From Cellulomonas shaoxiangyii (GTDB taxonomy: Bacteria > Actinomycetota > Actinomycetes > Actinomycetales > Cellulomonadaceae), in assembly GCF_004798685.1 (NCBI RefSeq), contig NZ_CP039291.1:3224001-3288000 (forward strand): a stretch of 64,000 nucleotides of DNA, in the 5' to 3' direction. The notes beneath the pieces were generated by a model. That model did not search any database. It was not told where the DNA came from and was given only the letters and a program-made list of their open reading frames with translations. The translations under genes and the position numbers were made by a program. Shown in pieces: positions 28,224 to 38,047 of this stretch. Numbering within the stretch: position 1 is the first letter of the stretch; every line of letters begins with the position of its first letter.

Positions 28224-29216
28224 TCAGGCGGTCCGCTGGCGCGCGACCTCGTACAGCGCGATGCCCGCGGCCACGCCGGCGTTGAGCGACTCGACGGCGG
28301 ACGCGATAGGGATGGACGCGATCGCGTCGCACTGCTCGCGCACGAGGCGCGACAGGCCCTTGCCCTCCGACCCGACGACCAGCACCAGCGGGTCGTTCGC
28401 GTACGGCAGCTCGGCGAGCGGCACGTCCCCGCCCGCGTCCAGGCCGACGACGAACACGCCGGCCTGCCGGTACGCCTGCAGGGCACGGGTGAGGTTCGTG
28501 GCCCGGGCGACGGGCACGCGCGCCGCCGCGCCGGCGGAGACCTTCCACGCGGCCGCCGTGACCCCGGCCGAGCGCCGCTCCGGCACCAGCACGCCGTGCG
28601 CGCCGAAGGCCCCCGCGGAGCGCAGCACGGCGCCGAGGTTGCGGGGGTCGGTGACGCCGTCGAGCGCGACCACCAGGGGCGGCACCCCGGCGACCTCGGC
28701 CGCGTCGAGCAGGTCGTCCGGCTCGGCGTACTCGTACGGCGGCACCTGCAGCGCCACGCCCTGGTGCACCGCGTCGTCGGTGAGCCGGTCGAGCTCGGCG
28801 CGGCCGACCTCCAGCAGCGGGTAGCGCGCGTCGGCCGCGATCGCGACGATCTCGCGCGTGCGGTCGTCGGCCTCCAGCCGCGTGGCGATGTAGACGGTCG
28901 TGACCGGGATGCCCGCACGCAGCGCCTCGAGCACCGAGTTGCGGCCCGCGACCATCTCGTGGGTCGAGCTCGTGCGTCCGCCGCGTGCGCCCCCGGCACT
29001 GCGCGACGCGCCGGCGGTGGGCCGCCCGGACGACGTCGTGCCCTTCGTGGCCGCCACCTTGCGCTTGTGCGCGACGTGGTAGGGCCGGTCCTCGGCCTTC
29101 GGCGTCGGGCCCCTGCCCTCGAGTGAGCGGCGCCCGTGACCGCCGGTGCCGACGGTCGCGCCCTTCTTGGATCCCGCCTTACGGGTCGCGCCGCGGCGCG
29201 AGGAGTTTCCGGCCAT
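28224..29216 (-). CDS. rlmB: 23S rRNA 2'-O-methyltransferase RlmB (SpoU family)
   Basis: 330 residues. A basic, Gly/Ser-rich extension (about 1-85, with [14 protein letters not shown]) precedes the SpoU substrate-binding domain ([18 protein letters not shown]) and the trefoil-knot methyltransferase domain, with [30 protein letters not shown] and [19 protein letters not shown] as motifs 1-3. Methylates a guanosine in the ribosomal A/P-loop region (G2251 in E. coli numbering). Its ATG overlaps the cysS stop by one base (TGATG), so the two are co-translated. Confidence 0.93.
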   Translation of the reverse strand: MAGNSSRRGATRKAGSKKGATVGTGGHGRRSLEGRGPTPKAEDRPYHVAHKRKVAATKGTTSSGRPTAGASRSAGGARGGRTSSTHEMVAGRNSVLEALRAGIPVTTVYIATRLEADDRTREIVAIAADARYPLLEVGRAELDRLTDDAVHQGVALQVPPYEYAEPDDLLDAAEVAGVPPLVVALDGVTDPRNLGAVLRSAGAFGAHGVLVPERRSAGVTAAAWKVSAGAAARVPVARATNLTRALQAYRQAGVFVVGLDAGGDVPLAELPYANDPLVLVVGSEGKGLSRLVREQCDAIASIPIASAVESLNAGVAAGIALYEVARQRTA

Positions 29217-30658
29217 CAGTCCTCCGTGGTGTCGGTGGGGGCGGCGAGCGTCCAGCGCGCCCCCGTCGGCGAGTCCTCGACGACGACGCCCGCGGCCGTG
29301 AGGCGCTCGCGGATCGCGTCGGCGGTGGCCCAGTCGCGTGCGGCCCTGGCGGCCGCACGCGCGTCGATCTCGGCGGCGACCAGCGACGCGAGCGCGCGCT
29401 CGGCGCGGCCGTCCCCGCCCGCGGCAGCCGTCCACTGCGGCGACGCCGGGTCGAGGCCCAGCACGTCGAGCATGCCCCGCAGCGTGACCATCGCGGCACG
29501 TGCCGTCGCGTCGTCGCCCGCCGCGAGCGCGCTGTTGCCCGCACGCAGCGTCTCGTGCACCACCGCGAGCGCGGCGGGCACGTTGAGGTCGTCGTCCATC
29601 GCGGCGGCGAAGCCGGTGGGCAGCGTCGCGGCCGCCACCTCGTCCGGCCCGGCGGCGCCGACGCGCTCCACCGCGCGCTGGACGAACCCGGCGAGGCGGT
29701 CCCACGTCGCCTCGGCCTCGCGCAGCGTGTCGTCGGTCCACTCCAGCATCGAGCGGTACTGCACGGCCGTCATCGCGTAGCGCAGCACGACCGGGCGGAC
29801 CTTCTCCAGCACCGTCGTGACGAGCAGCCCGTTGCCGAGCGACTTGCTCATCTTGGCGCCGCTCTGCGTGACCCAGCCGTTGTGCAGCCAGTAGCGCGCG
29901 AACCCGTACCCGGCGGCGTGCGACTGCGCCTGCTCGTTCTCGTGGTGCGGGAAGCGCAGGTCGAGCCCGCCGCCGTGGATGTCGAACGTCTCGCCGAGGT
30001 AGCGGTGCGCCATCGCCGAGCACTCCAGGTGCCACCCGGGCCGGCCGCGGCCGTACGGCGTGTCCCACGAGGCGGTGGGCGGCTCCCCCGGCCTCGGTGC
30101 CTTCCACAGCGCGAAGTCGTGGGCGTCGCGCTTGCCGCCGCGGGTCGTGTCGTCGGGCGAGTCGACCATGTCGTCGATGCGCTGGTTCGTCAGGGCGCCG
30201 TAGGACGGCCACGAGCGGACGTCGAAGTACACGTCCCCGGGTCCGGCGACGTACGCGTGCCCGCGCTCGACGAGGCGCTCCATAAGCTCGAGCATCGCGG
30301 GCACGTGGCCGGTCGCCCGGGGCTCGTAGCTCGGCGGCAGGACGCCCAGCGCGTCGTAGGCGGCGGTGAACGCGCGCTCGTTCGCCATCGCCCACGCCCA
30401 CCACGGCTCACCCGCGTCGGCCGCCTTGGCGAGGATCTTGTCGTCGATGTCGGTGACGTTGCGGACCAGGGTCACGCGCGTGCCCCCGCGGCGCAGCCAG
30501 CGGACCAGCACGTCGAACGCGACACCGGAGCGCAGGTGCCCGATGTGGGGCGGCGCCTGCACCGTGGCACCGCACAGGTAGAGGCCGACCTCGCCCTCGA
30601 CGAGAGGGACGAAGTCGCGCACCGACTGGGTGCCGCTGTCGAACAGCCGCAGGCTCAC
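29216..30658 (-). CDS. cysS: cysteinyl-tRNA synthetase
   Basis: Class I synthetase, 480 residues. HIGH-type motif [10 protein letters not shown] near residues 36-45, zinc-ligand region with YLCGATVQ, the WHLECSAMA and HHENE zinc/cysteine-binding sequences, and KMSKSLGNG. The absence of the MshC-type ending and the full length separate it from the mycothiol ligase MshC. The GTG start at 30658 has a TAGCCT hexamer six bases upstream. Co-translated with rlmB. Confidence 0.95.
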   Translation of the reverse strand: MSLRLFDSGTQSVRDFVPLVEGEVGLYLCGATVQAPPHIGHLRSGVAFDVLVRWLRRGGTRVTLVRNVTDIDDKILAKAADAGEPWWAWAMANERAFTAAYDALGVLPPSYEPRATGHVPAMLELMERLVERGHAYVAGPGDVYFDVRSWPSYGALTNQRIDDMVDSPDDTTRGGKRDAHDFALWKAPRPGEPPTASWDTPYGRGRPGWHLECSAMAHRYLGETFDIHGGGLDLRFPHHENEQAQSHAAGYGFARYWLHNGWVTQSGAKMSKSLGNGLLVTTVLEKVRPVVLRYAMTAVQYRSMLEWTDDTLREAEATWDRLAGFVQRAVERVGAAGPDEVAAATLPTGFAAAMDDDLNVPAALAVVHETLRAGNSALAAGDDATARAAMVTLRGMLDVLGLDPASPQWTAAAGGDGRAERALASLVAAEIDARAAARAARDWATADAIRERLTAAGVVVEDSPTGARWTLAAPTDTTED

Positions 30659-30664
30659 CCGACC

Positions 30665-30670
30665 AGGCTA
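30665..30670 (-). promoter_or_regulatory. -10 element (TAGCCT) of cysS, leaderless
   Basis: TAGCCT ends six bases before the GTG at 30658 and shows that cysS-rlmB has a promoter separate from ispDF. Confidence 0.5.
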
Positions 30671-30704
30671 CCGGCGCGGACGCCGCCCGCCGGTCCTGCG
30701 CGGC

Positions 30705-30735
30705 GCCGGCGGCCCGCCCCCTGAGGGCCGCCGGC
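30705..30735 (-). terminator. terminator of the TetR gene
   Basis: Stem GCCGGCGGCCC/GGGCCGCCGGC (11 base pairs), nine-base loop, 12 bases after the stop at 30747. Confidence 0.65.
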
Positions 30736-30746
30736 ACCGGCGCGCC

Positions 30747-31565
30747 TCACGCCAGGGCGGTGAGGTTCGGGGTGGGGGACGCCTCGAGCCGGCGTGCGGG
30801 GCTGTCGTCGACGAGCTCGTCCCGCACAGCGGAGTCGGCCAGCACCGCGGAGTCGGCCAGCACCGCGGAGTCGGTCAGCACCGCGCCCTTGAGCGCAGGG
30901 CCGGGGAGGGCCGGACCGTCGACGTCCGCGGCACCGCCCGACGTCTCGTCCGCCAGGACCTCGAGCCGCGGCGCCGGCAGCGCGAGGCGGGCGAGGTGCT
31001 CGGCGAACATCCGCAGCCCGGTGTAGCCGGCCTCCTCGTCGCCGTCGACGAGCCACGCCAGCGAGTAGCCGTCGATCGCGGCGATGATCGAGCGCGCCAC
31101 CATGGTGCGCGGCACGCGCCACGTCACGCCGGCCACCCGCTCGACCTCCTCGAGGAAGTGCTCGGCGGCCGCCCAGCTGTTGACGTACTGGTCGACGCCG
31201 ACCTGCCGGAGCTCGGGGTGCCGCAGCGACGTCGTGGTGAGCTCGTACGTCAGCAGCTGCGGCCCCCGCGTGTTGCGGATGTTGGCCCACAGCCCGTCGA
31301 GCACGCCCACGATCAGGTCGAGCACGGGTGCGTAGTCCGGCATCTCGGCCATGGCACGCGCGCTGTTGCGTTCGGTGATGGCATGGGCCATCGCGCGCAG
31401 CAGCTCGTCCTTGTCCCGGAAGCAGTAGTGGACGACACCGAGGGACACCCCGGCCTCGGCGGCGACGGCGCGCACAGTCGTGCCGTCGACCCCGTCCCGG
31501 GTGGCGACGGCGAGCGCCGCCTCGATGAGCTGCTCACGACGCTCGGCGACCGGCAGTCGGTTCAT
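30747..31565 (-). CDS. TetR family regulator
   Basis: 272 residues. N-terminal helix-turn-helix (about 10-55: TVRAVAAEAGVSLGVVHYCFRDKDELL) and a BetI-like ligand-binding domain (about 80-205). After residue 210 it carries an unusual acidic/Ala tail with a hexapeptide ADSAVL repeated (30841-30888 at DNA level). GAGGAGGAAG before the ATG is a strong ribosome-binding site. It is divergent from the quinone oxidoreductase-like gene across 519 bases, which is its likely target. Confidence 0.88.
   Translation of the reverse strand: MNRLPVAERREQLIEAALAVATRDGVDGTTVRAVAAEAGVSLGVVHYCFRDKDELLRAMAHAITERNSARAMAEMPDYAPVLDLIVGVLDGLWANIRNTRGPQLLTYELTTTSLRHPELRQVGVDQYVNSWAAAEHFLEEVERVAGVTWRVPRTMVARSIIAAIDGYSLAWLVDGDEEAGYTGLRMFAEHLARLALPAPRLEVLADETSGGAADVDGPALPGPALKGAVLTDSAVLADSAVLADSAVRDELVDDSPARRLEASPTPNLTALA
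30841..30888. repeat. 18-base coding repeat in the TetR tail
   Basis: AGCACCGCGGAGTCGGCC occurs at 30841 and, with one change, at 30859, with 10 bases at 30877 and a near copy before 30841. In frame it encodes repeats of ADSAVL near the C-terminus. Confidence 0.85.
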
Positions 31566-32084
31566 GACTTCCTCCTCGCGGTGGCGTGCGCGACCCCCCC
31601 GGCCCGCTCTACGCCCCGGTCATCATCTCATCGATCCGCGTGACGATAGTCAAGGATTTCACGCACTTGTCCTGGACGGACGCTCAGGTGCCCGCGCCGA
31701 CCATCCCACGTCCGGCGGCGACACAGCCCGCCCATGGGGCTGCCCGACACGCCCCACCTCCCGGCGCAGGAGGGCACCGCAGCGCTGCGACGTGCACGGA
31801 CGCACCGAGCGCCGACACGGCTCGGTCGTCGCCGGCACCCCGGGGTGGCCGCACGCGGCGCACGCGCGGGTCCGGGCGCACGGCCGGGTCACGCCGCGCG
31901 GAAGATGGCCGCGACACGCCGATTCACCCGCGGACCGGGCGAACCGGACGCCGGCGCCCGTGCCGACGCTGTGACTGCGCCGCGCCCGTACGCGCCCGGA
32001 CGGGTGACGCGGAATCGACGTTCGCCCCATCGGGTGACGGCCCTCGGCTTGGTGGGTGACCCCGGGCAGGACAGGCTTTCGCCC
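31566..32084. other. 519-base intergenic region between TetR and Qor genes
   Basis: No convincing gene on either strand. It holds TGAC-GATA-GTCA (31641-31652), a short palindrome 76 bases before the TetR start that could be an autoregulatory operator, and three copies of GGTGAC close to the oxidoreductase start (in GGGTGACGC, GGGTGACGG and GGGTGACCC). CAGGCT at 32072-32077 ends seven bases before the GTG at 32085 and may be a -10 element. Confidence 0.5.
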
Positions 32085-33065
32085 GTGACGTACACGGGAC
32101 GTGCCGTCGTGGCGGGCTCGCTCGGCGGGCCCGAGGTCCTGCGCGTGGTCCAGCGGGAGTCCGCGGAGCCGGGTCCGGGGCAGGTGCTCGTCGCCGTCGA
32201 GGCGGCCGGCGTGAACCCGTGGGACTGGAAGAGCTACGCGCCGGGCTCCGGCGGCACGCCCCCCGTCGACCTCGGCATCGAGGTGGCGGGCGTCGTGCGC
32301 GCCGTCGGCGCGGGCGTGCGCTGGTTCTCCCCCGGCGACGAGGTCGCCGCGTGGCCCGTGCGCGGCGGCTACGCCGACCTCGTGACGGTGCCGCAGCAGG
32401 TGCTGGTGCGCCGCCCGCCCTCGCTGCCGGCGCCCGCCGCCGCGGGGCTGCTGGCGGCGGGCGCGGCGGCGCTGCACGCCGTCGTCGCCACCGAGGTGGA
32501 CGCCGACGAGGTCGTCGTGGTGCACGGCGGGTCCGGCGGCGTCGGGCGGATGGCCGTCCAGCTCGCCGTCCTGCGCGGCGCGCACGTCGTCGCCACGGCG
32601 TCCCCGGGGTGGCACGCCTGCCTGAGCCGCCTCGGCGCCGTCCCGGTCACGCACGGCCCCGGGCTGCTCGACCGCCTCCGGGAGGCGGCGGCCGGGCTCG
32701 GCGACGTCGTCGCGGCCGTCGACACCGTGGGGACGCCCGAAGCCCTCGAGACGTCGCTCGCCCTCGTCGCGGACCGCCGTCGCGTCGCCACGCTCGTGGC
32801 CCTCGACCGTGCCGCCGAGCTCGGCATCCGCGGCCTCGGGCACGGGCCGGGCGCCGACCCCGGCACGGACGTCCGGGACGCCGCCCGCGGCCAGCTCACG
32901 GCCCTCGCCGCCGACGGGTCGCTCGACGTGCTCGTCACCGGGACGTACGCCCTCGAGGACGCCGCCCAGGCGCACCACCGCTCCCGCGCCGGGCACGCGG
33001 GCGGCAAGCTCGTCCTCGTCACGGACGCCGCCCGCGCCACGGGCGCGCACGCGCCGGTGCACTGA
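32085..33065 (+). CDS. zinc-independent alcohol dehydrogenase / quinone oxidoreductase-like
   Basis: 326-residue MDR-superfamily protein of the NADPH:quinone reductase type. The N-terminal GroES-like domain contains EAAGVNPWDWKSYAPG; the nucleotide-binding loop VHGGSGGVGRMAVQLAVLRGAHVVAT gives a Rossmann fold for NADPH. No structural zinc cysteines are present. Probably reduces quinones or reactive carbonyls. A TetR regulator is divergent from it, a frequent pairing in detoxification. Confidence 0.85.
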   Translation: MTYTGRAVVAGSLGGPEVLRVVQRESAEPGPGQVLVAVEAAGVNPWDWKSYAPGSGGTPPVDLGIEVAGVVRAVGAGVRWFSPGDEVAAWPVRGGYADLVTVPQQVLVRRPPSLPAPAAAGLLAAGAAALHAVVATEVDADEVVVVHGGSGGVGRMAVQLAVLRGAHVVATASPGWHACLSRLGAVPVTHGPGLLDRLREAAAGLGDVVAAVDTVGTPEALETSLALVADRRRVATLVALDRAAELGIRGLGHGPGADPGTDVRDAARGQLTALAADGSLDVLVTGTYALEDAAQAHHRSRAGHAGGKLVLVTDAARATGAHAPVH

Positions 33066-33121
33066 CGCCCCGCCGGCGCCGGCGGCGGCCGGCACCGCGG
33101 CCGGCCCGACAGCGCGCGTGC

Positions 33122-33355
33122 TCAGCGCGTGGGCCAGGGCAGCTCGACGTCCGGCGGCGGGTCGGGCGGGGCGACGGGCCGCGCACGCTCGTCGATCTGC
33201 TGCAGGCCGGCGAAGGTCGCCTCGAGCGTCTCGAGCGCGACACGGTTGCGCTCGCGCACGGGCTGCGGTGCCGTGCGGCGGGGTAGCGCTGGGGCGGGTC
33301 GCGGGGCGCGCGTGCCCGTGGCCGGCGCGTCGTCGCGCTCGTCGGTGCTGGGCAT
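33122..33355 (-). CDS. small hypothetical protein (77 aa)
   Basis: Unrecognised. From the ATG at 33355 the product has a Pro/Ala/Arg-rich start, a possible amphipathic helix (VRERNRVALETLEATFAGLQQIDERAR) and a proline-rich end. It lies between convergent and divergent neighbours without overlap. The open frame extends to 33412. There is no strong ribosome-binding site, so this is a tentative gene. Confidence 0.45.
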   Translation of the reverse strand: MPSTDERDDAPATGTRAPRPAPALPRRTAPQPVRERNRVALETLEATFAGLQQIDERARPVAPPDPPPDVELPWPTR

Positions 33356-33447
33356 CGTCACGCCGTCGCACGGTACCGGCGATTCGTCCGGATCGCGACG
33401 CCCGTCCGGCACTCGACCGCAGGATGGTCGCGCGCCGTGTCGGCGCG

Positions 33448-33453
33448 CATACT
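33448..33453 (+). promoter_or_regulatory. -10 element (CATACT) of the EamA gene, leaderless
   Basis: CATACT ends six bases before the GTG at 33460. Confidence 0.5.
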
Positions 33454-33459
33454 CGCCGC

Positions 33460-34446
33460 GTGCCGCCCCGCCACCGCCTCCTCGCCGCGCTCGTCGCGGT
33501 CACGTGGGGACTGAACTTCCCCGCGATCCACCTGTCGCTCGAGCAGTTCCCGCCGTTCTTCCTGGTGGCGCTGCGCTGGGCGCTCGTCGCCGTCCCGACG
33601 CTGCTGCTGGTGCCGCGCCCGCGCGTCGCGTGGCGGTGGATCATCGGCTACGGGCTGGGGTTCGGCGTGCTGCAGTTCGCGTTCCTCTACCTCGCGATGG
33701 AGAACGGCATGCCCGCCGGGCTGGCGTCGCTCGTCCTGCAGTCCTCGGCGCCGTTCACGGTGCTCCTCGCCGCCGTGCTGCTGCGCGAGCGCCTGACGGG
33801 CCGCCAGGGCCTCGGCGTGGCGGTGGCCGTCACGGGCCTGGCCGGCATCGCCGTGCACCGCGCCGGGCTCGACGGCGGTGCGGCGCTCCTGCCCGTCGTC
33901 CTCACCCTCTGCGGCGGGCTGGGCTGGGCGCTCGGCAACCTCTGCAACCGGCGCGCCCAGCCGGACTCGCCGTTCCGGCTCATGCTGTGGATGTCGGTCG
34001 TGCCGCCGCTGCCCATGCTGGCGCTGGCCCTCGCGATCGAGGGGCCCGAGCGGATCCGGGCGTCGCTGACGGGCCTGACCTCGCCCACGGGCCTCGCCGC
34101 CCTCGGCGGCCTGCTGTTCACGGTGCTCGTCGCGACGCTCGTCGGCTCGGGCCTGTGGACGTGGCTCATGGTGCGGCACCCGTCGAGCGTGGTCGCGCCG
34201 TTCTCGATGCTCGTGCCCGTGGTCGGGATCGGGTCGTCGTGGCTCGTGCTGGACGAGTCGCCCGCGCCGGCGGAGCTGCTGCTGGGCGGCCTCGTGGTGG
34301 GCGGCGTGCTGCTCGGCAGCGTCCAGGGGCGCCGACGCACCGCGCCGCCGGCGCACGAGGCGCCGGCCGGGGCGGGGGATCCGCCGGTGCGCGACCACGG
34401 CAGCGGGACGACCGAGCCCGCGGAGGTCAGTCCCCCGGCGCGGTGA
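33460..34446 (+). CDS. EamA/DMT-family transporter
   Basis: 328 residues with about ten hydrophobic helices in two EamA repeats: the first starts [25 protein letters not shown], and the second covers about 150-290, ending with the typical [21 protein letters not shown]. Probably exports amino acids or related metabolites; many relatives are EamA/YdeD-like. The last 30 residues are Pro/Ala-rich. Its end overlaps the end of ispF on the opposite strand by 20 bases. Confidence 0.87.
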   Translation: MPPRHRLLAALVAVTWGLNFPAIHLSLEQFPPFFLVALRWALVAVPTLLLVPRPRVAWRWIIGYGLGFGVLQFAFLYLAMENGMPAGLASLVLQSSAPFTVLLAAVLLRERLTGRQGLGVAVAVTGLAGIAVHRAGLDGGAALLPVVLTLCGGLGWALGNLCNRRAQPDSPFRLMLWMSVVPPLPMLALALAIEGPERIRASLTGLTSPTGLAALGGLLFTVLVATLVGSGLWTWLMVRHPSSVVAPFSMLVPVVGIGSSWLVLDESPAPAELLLGGLVVGGVLLGSVQGRRRTAPPAHEAPAGAGDPPVRDHGSGTTEPAEVSPPAR

Positions 34447-34915
34447 CGAGCGCCGTCGCGATCGCCGCGACGCCCTCGCCGCGGCCCGTGAGCCCGAGCC
34501 CGTCGGTCGTCGTCGCCGTCACCGTGACGGGGGCCCCGCACGCCGCGGACAGCACCGCCTGCGCCTCGGCGCGGCGCGGGCCCAGCCGCGGGCGGTTGCC
34601 GACGACCTGCACCGCGACGTTGCCGATGGTGAACCCGGCCTCGCGCACCCGCCGCGCCGTCTCCGCGAGCAGCGCCGCACCCGAGGCCCCGGCCCAGCGG
34701 GGGTCGCTCGTGCCGAACTGCGCGCCGAGGTCACCCAGGGCGGACGCGGACAGCAGGGCGTCGGCGGCGGCGTGCGCCGCGACGTCCGCGTCGGAGTGGC
34801 CGGCCAGCGGCGTCTCGCCGGGCCACTCGAGGCCGGCGAGGTGCAGGACGGCCCCGGGCGCGGGGTCGGGGTCGTAGGCGTGCACGTCGACGCCGATGCC
34901 GGTGCGCAGGTTCAC
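34427..34915 (-). CDS. ispF: 2-C-methyl-D-erythritol 2,4-cyclodiphosphate synthase
   Basis: Fifth enzyme of the MEP isoprenoid pathway; 162 residues, normal length. The zinc ligands are Asp10 and His12 in GVDVHAYD and a His in [16 protein letters not shown]. The [17 protein letters not shown] signature lies near the C-terminus. Its GTG overlaps the ispD stop (GTGA). It converges with the EamA gene and the two coding ends overlap. Confidence 0.95.
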   Translation of the reverse strand: MNLRTGIGVDVHAYDPDPAPGAVLHLAGLEWPGETPLAGHSDADVAAHAAADALLSASALGDLGAQFGTSDPRWAGASGAALLAETARRVREAGFTIGNVAVQVVGNRPRLGPRRAEAQAVLSAACGAPVTVTATTTDGLGLTGRGEGVAAIATALVTAPGD

Positions 34916-35658
34916 GACGGTCCTCCGGGGGTGGGCGCCGCGTGCCACGCCTCGGCGAGCACGACGTCGCGGGGGGTGGTGATCTTGGCGGCCCGCTCGT
35001 CCCCGGGCACCATCCACACGCGGCCGCCGGCGGCCTCGACCAGGCCGGCGTCGTCGGACGCCGCGGTGGCCTCGTCGGCGGCGCGGTGGGCGCCGGCCGC
35101 GTGCGCGCGCACGAGCACGTCGTGGGCGAAGCCCTGCGGCGTCTGGACCGCGCGCAGCGCCTCACGCGGCGGGGTGTCCACCACGGGACCGCCCGCGGCG
35201 TCCCACGACGCCACGCGCTTGACCGTGTCGACGACCGGCAGCCCGGGGACGACGGCGTCGTGCCCCGCGCGCACGGCGTCGACCACGCGCGCGACGAGCG
35301 CCGCGGGGGCGAACGCGCGGGCGGCGTCGTGCACGAGCACGACCTCGACGCCCAGGGGCAAGGCGGCGAGGCCCGCGGCCACCGAGGCCTGCCGCGTGGC
35401 GCCGCCCACGACGACCCGCACCGGCACGCCGAGGTCGGCGACGGGCGCGAGGGCCTGCGTCACGGCGTGGACGTGCTCGGCAGGGGCCGTGACGACCAGG
35501 GCCGTGACCCGCGAGCCGTCGGCGGCGCGGGCGGTGAGCAGCGCGCGGGCGGCGTGCGTCACGAGCGGTGCGCCCGCGACGGGGACGACCGCCTTGGGCA
35601 GTGCGTGACCAAGGCGCGAGCCGCTCCCGGCGGCGGTGAGGACGGCGGCGACGCTCAT
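34912..35658 (-). CDS. ispD: 2-C-methyl-D-erythritol 4-phosphate cytidylyltransferase
   Basis: Third step of the MEP pathway, CTP-dependent; 248 residues. Nucleotide-binding start [26 protein letters not shown], the [10 protein letters not shown] motif, and AVQTPQGF near residue 175. GGGAG precedes the ATG. It forms a two-gene unit with ispF; carD lies upstream on the same strand but is separated by a strong terminator. Confidence 0.95.
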   Translation of the reverse strand: MSVAAVLTAAGSGSRLGHALPKAVVPVAGAPLVTHAARALLTARAADGSRVTALVVTAPAEHVHAVTQALAPVADLGVPVRVVVGGATRQASVAAGLAALPLGVEVVLVHDAARAFAPAALVARVVDAVRAGHDAVVPGLPVVDTVKRVASWDAAGGPVVDTPPREALRAVQTPQGFAHDVLVRAHAAGAHRAADEATAASDDAGLVEAAGGRVWMVPGDERAAKITTPRDVVLAEAWHAAPTPGGPS

Positions 35659-35690
35659 GCGGCTCCCGGCTCGGCGACGTGGGCGCACAG

Positions 35691-35729
35691 CGAGAGGTCC
35701 GGGCGCGCGTCGCGCGCCCGGACCTCTCG
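35691..35729 (-). terminator. carD terminator
   Basis: Perfect palindrome with 19-base arms (CGAGAGGTCCGGGCGCGCG and complement) and a single central base, nine bases after the carD stop and 33 before the ispD start. Confidence 0.8.
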
Positions 35730-35737
35730 CTGCGTCG

Positions 35738-36220
35738 TCAGGACGCGAGGACCTCGTCGAGGATGGCCTCGGCCTTGTCCTCCTCGGTGTGCTCGGCCAG
35801 GGCCAGCTCCGAGACGAGGATCTGGCGTGCCTTGGCGAGCATGCGCTTCTCGCCGGCGGACAGGCCACGGTCGGCGTCCCGGCGCGACAGGTCGCGGACG
35901 ACCTCCGCCACCTTGATGACGTCGCCCGACTGGAGCTTCTCGAGGTTGGCCTTGTAGCGGCGCGACCAGTTGGTCGGCTCCTCCGTGTACGGGGCGCGCA
36001 GCACCTCGAACACGCGGTCCAGGCCCTCCTGGCCGACGACGTCGCGGACACCCACGAGGTCGACGTTCTCGGCGGGCACCTCGATGGTGAGGTCACCGTG
36101 CGCGACCTTGAGCTTGAGGTAGATCTTGTCCTCGCCGCGGATCGTGCGGGTCTTGATCTCTTCGATCTTGGCTGCACCGTGGTGCGGGTAGACGACGGTC
36201 TCCCCAACAGTGAAAGTCAT
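35738..36220 (-). CDS. carD: RNA polymerase-binding transcription factor CarD
   Basis: 160 residues, as in mycobacteria. N-terminal Tudor-like RNAP-interaction domain ([22 protein letters not shown]) that contacts the RNAP beta subunit, and a C-terminal helical DNA-binding domain with the conserved tryptophan in [15 protein letters not shown]. It stabilises open promoter complexes, notably at rRNA genes. AAGGGGAC precedes the ATG. Followed by ispD-ispF, as in many Actinomycetota. Confidence 0.96.
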   Translation of the reverse strand: MTFTVGETVVYPHHGAAKIEEIKTRTIRGEDKIYLKLKVAHGDLTIEVPAENVDLVGVRDVVGQEGLDRVFEVLRAPYTEEPTNWSRRYKANLEKLQSGDVIKVAEVVRDLSRRDADRGLSAGEKRMLAKARQILVSELALAEHTEEDKAEAILDEVLAS

Positions 36221-36523
36221 CTGCCGGTGTCCCCTTTCGCAGACGTGTATGGTATCACGCCCATACCCCCCCGAACCCGGCGTCGGACAGCCGTCCTGGC
36301 GGCGAAACCCCAGGTCAGGCGCGTGCTGCTCGCGCGCGGCGCGCCGGCGTGCGCCGCGCGCCCGCCCGGCCGCACCCCGCCGGGGACGCGGTGCACGGCC
36401 CCGTGCGCGCCCCACGCCCACCCTGCGCTCGCCCGCCCCTGCGGCGCCGGTACGCTGGCCCGGAGTCCGCCCCGCGCCGCCGGCCCCGCCGCCGGACGAG
36501 CGCAGAGTCGAGCAGGAGACATC
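36221..36523. other. 303-base divergent promoter region of carD and a lipoprotein
   Basis: No gene seen. GTATGG and CCATAC (36247-36266) form an inverted repeat around eight bases that covers the probable carD promoter (TACCAT at 36254-36249 on the minus strand). The remainder is plain high-GC sequence. AGGAG at 36514 serves the lipoprotein gene. Confidence 0.5.
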
Positions 36524-37168
36524 GTGACCACGCCCCGCCCCCGCGCCGTCCGCACGCCCCGGACGGCCACCCGGCGCCTCACCGCGCTGGCGCTCGCGTC
36601 CGCCGCCGTGCTCGCCGGCTGCTCCGCCACGAACCAGATCACGACGATCTCCGACTACCCGCCGTCGGACGGCGTCGCCATCACGGTCGACGAGGTCCGC
36701 GCGCTCAACCTCCTGGTGGTCACCGAGGCCGAGGGCGCGCCCGGTCTGCTCGTCGGCGCGCTGAGCAACACCTCGGGCGAGGACACCACCGTGACGCTGA
36801 CGGTCGAGGGCGGCGAGGCGGTCGAGGTCGACGTCCCGAGCGCCGGCACCGTCCTCATGGGAGGCACGGACGCACCGGGGCGCTACCGGACCGCCGAGGT
36901 CCCGGTCGCGGCGGTCGCCGCCCCTCCCGGGGGCATGACGAGCGTCACGATCTCCACGCCGGCCGGCGGCAGCTCGTCGGTCTCGGTGCCGGTCCTCGAC
37001 GGCACGCTCGCCGAGTACGCGCCGCTGCTCGAGCAGCTCGGTGCCACGCCGGCGCCGTCCGGCACGCCGGCGCCGTCGCCGACGCCCGGCGAGACCCAGG
37101 AGGCCTCCGAGCCCCAGCAGGGCCAGGACGCCGACCCGGAGGGCGAGGGCGAGCGGGGCGACTCCTGA
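36524..37168 (+). CDS. secreted lipoprotein of unknown function
   Basis: 214 residues with a twin basic start, hydrophobic helix and lipobox LAGC (Cys34), followed by a beta-rich domain (about 50-160, [25 protein letters not shown]) and a Pro/Glu-rich tail. AGGAG five bases before the GTG supports the start. The domain resembles copper-chaperone-like or immunoglobulin-like folds only in general pattern, so no function is given. It converges on pstB, is next to carD and is probably monocistronic. Confidence 0.78.
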   Translation: MTTPRPRAVRTPRTATRRLTALALASAAVLAGCSATNQITTISDYPPSDGVAITVDEVRALNLLVVTEAEGAPGLLVGALSNTSGEDTTVTLTVEGGEAVEVDVPSAGTVLMGGTDAPGRYRTAEVPVAAVAAPPGGMTSVTISTPAGGSSSVSVPVLDGTLAEYAPLLEQLGATPAPSGTPAPSPTPGETQEASEPQQGQDADPEGEGERGDS

Positions 37169-37229
37169 CCCACCGGCCCCCGGGCCCTGCACGCACGGTG
37201 GGCGCACACCGCCCGGCCGGACGCGCCCG

Positions 37230-38009
37230 TCAGCCGAAGCGGCCGGAGATGTAGTCCTCTGTGGCCTGCTCGCGCGGCGAGGAGAACATCGTCGCCGTGT
37301 CGTCCATCTCGACGAGCCTGCCCGGCTTGCCCGTGCCGGCGATGTTGAAGAACGCCGTCCGGTCCGACACGCGCGCGGCCTGCTGCATGTTGTGCGTGAC
37401 GATGACGATCGTGTAGTCGCTCTTGAGCTCGGCGATGAGGTCCTCGATCGCGAGCGTCGAGATGGGGTCCAGGGCCGAGCAGGGCTCGTCCATGAGCAGC
37501 ACCTGCGGCCGCACGGCGATGGCGCGCGCGATGCACAGGCGCTGCTGCTGCCCGCCGGACAGCGACGAGCCCGGGCGCTCGAGGCGGTCCTTGACCTCGT
37601 TCCACAGGTTCGCGCCGCGCAGCGACTGCTCGACGAGGTCCTGCGAGTCGCCCTTGGACATGCGGCGGTTGTTCAGCTTGGCGCCCGCGAGGACGTTGTC
37701 CGCGATGGACATGGTGGGGAACGGGTTCGGGCGCTGGAACACCATCCCGATCTGGCGCCGCACCGTCACCGGGTCGACGTCCGACCCGTAGAGGTCCTGC
37801 CCGTCCATGAGCGCCTTGCCCGTCACGCGCGCGCCGGGGATCACCTCGTGCATGCGGTTGAGGGTGCGCAGGAACGTCGACTTGCCGCAGCCCGAGGGGC
37901 CGATGAGCGCGGTGGCCTGGCGGGCCTCGATGGCCATCGTGACGCCCTCGACGGCGAGGAAGTCGCCGTAGTAGACGTCGAGGTCCGAGACGTCGATCCG
38001 CTTGGACAT
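37230..38009 (-). CDS. pstB: phosphate ABC transporter ATPase PstB
   Basis: 259 residues. Walker [10 protein letters not shown], the PstB-specific [13 protein letters not shown], signature [14 protein letters not shown], Walker [14 protein letters not shown], and H-loop [13 protein letters not shown]. Last gene of pstSCAB, 38 bases after pstA. AGGAGCACC before the ATG is a strong ribosome-binding site. It energises high-affinity phosphate uptake and takes part in signalling through PhoU. Confidence 0.97.
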   Translation of the reverse strand: MSKRIDVSDLDVYYGDFLAVEGVTMAIEARQATALIGPSGCGKSTFLRTLNRMHEVIPGARVTGKALMDGQDLYGSDVDPVTVRRQIGMVFQRPNPFPTMSIADNVLAGAKLNNRRMSKGDSQDLVEQSLRGANLWNEVKDRLERPGSSLSGGQQQRLCIARAIAVRPQVLLMDEPCSALDPISTLAIEDLIAELKSDYTIVIVTHNMQQAARVSDRTAFFNIAGTGKPGRLVEMDDTATMFSSPREQATEDYISGRFG

Positions 38010-38047
38010 GGGGTGCTCCTTTTCGTGATCCGGGACGGATCGAGCGG

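Noticed and set aside
29216..30658. Mycothiol ligase MshC, a CysS relative
   Set aside because: Full-length synthetase with intact KMSKS, zinc and HHENE motifs; better explained as cysteinyl-tRNA synthetase.
31586..32059. 157-codon open frame in the gap between TetR and the quinone oxidoreductase-like gene
   Set aside because: No ribosome-binding site, no recognisable motif, and composition (Arg/Thr/Pro/Ala) like other shadow frames.
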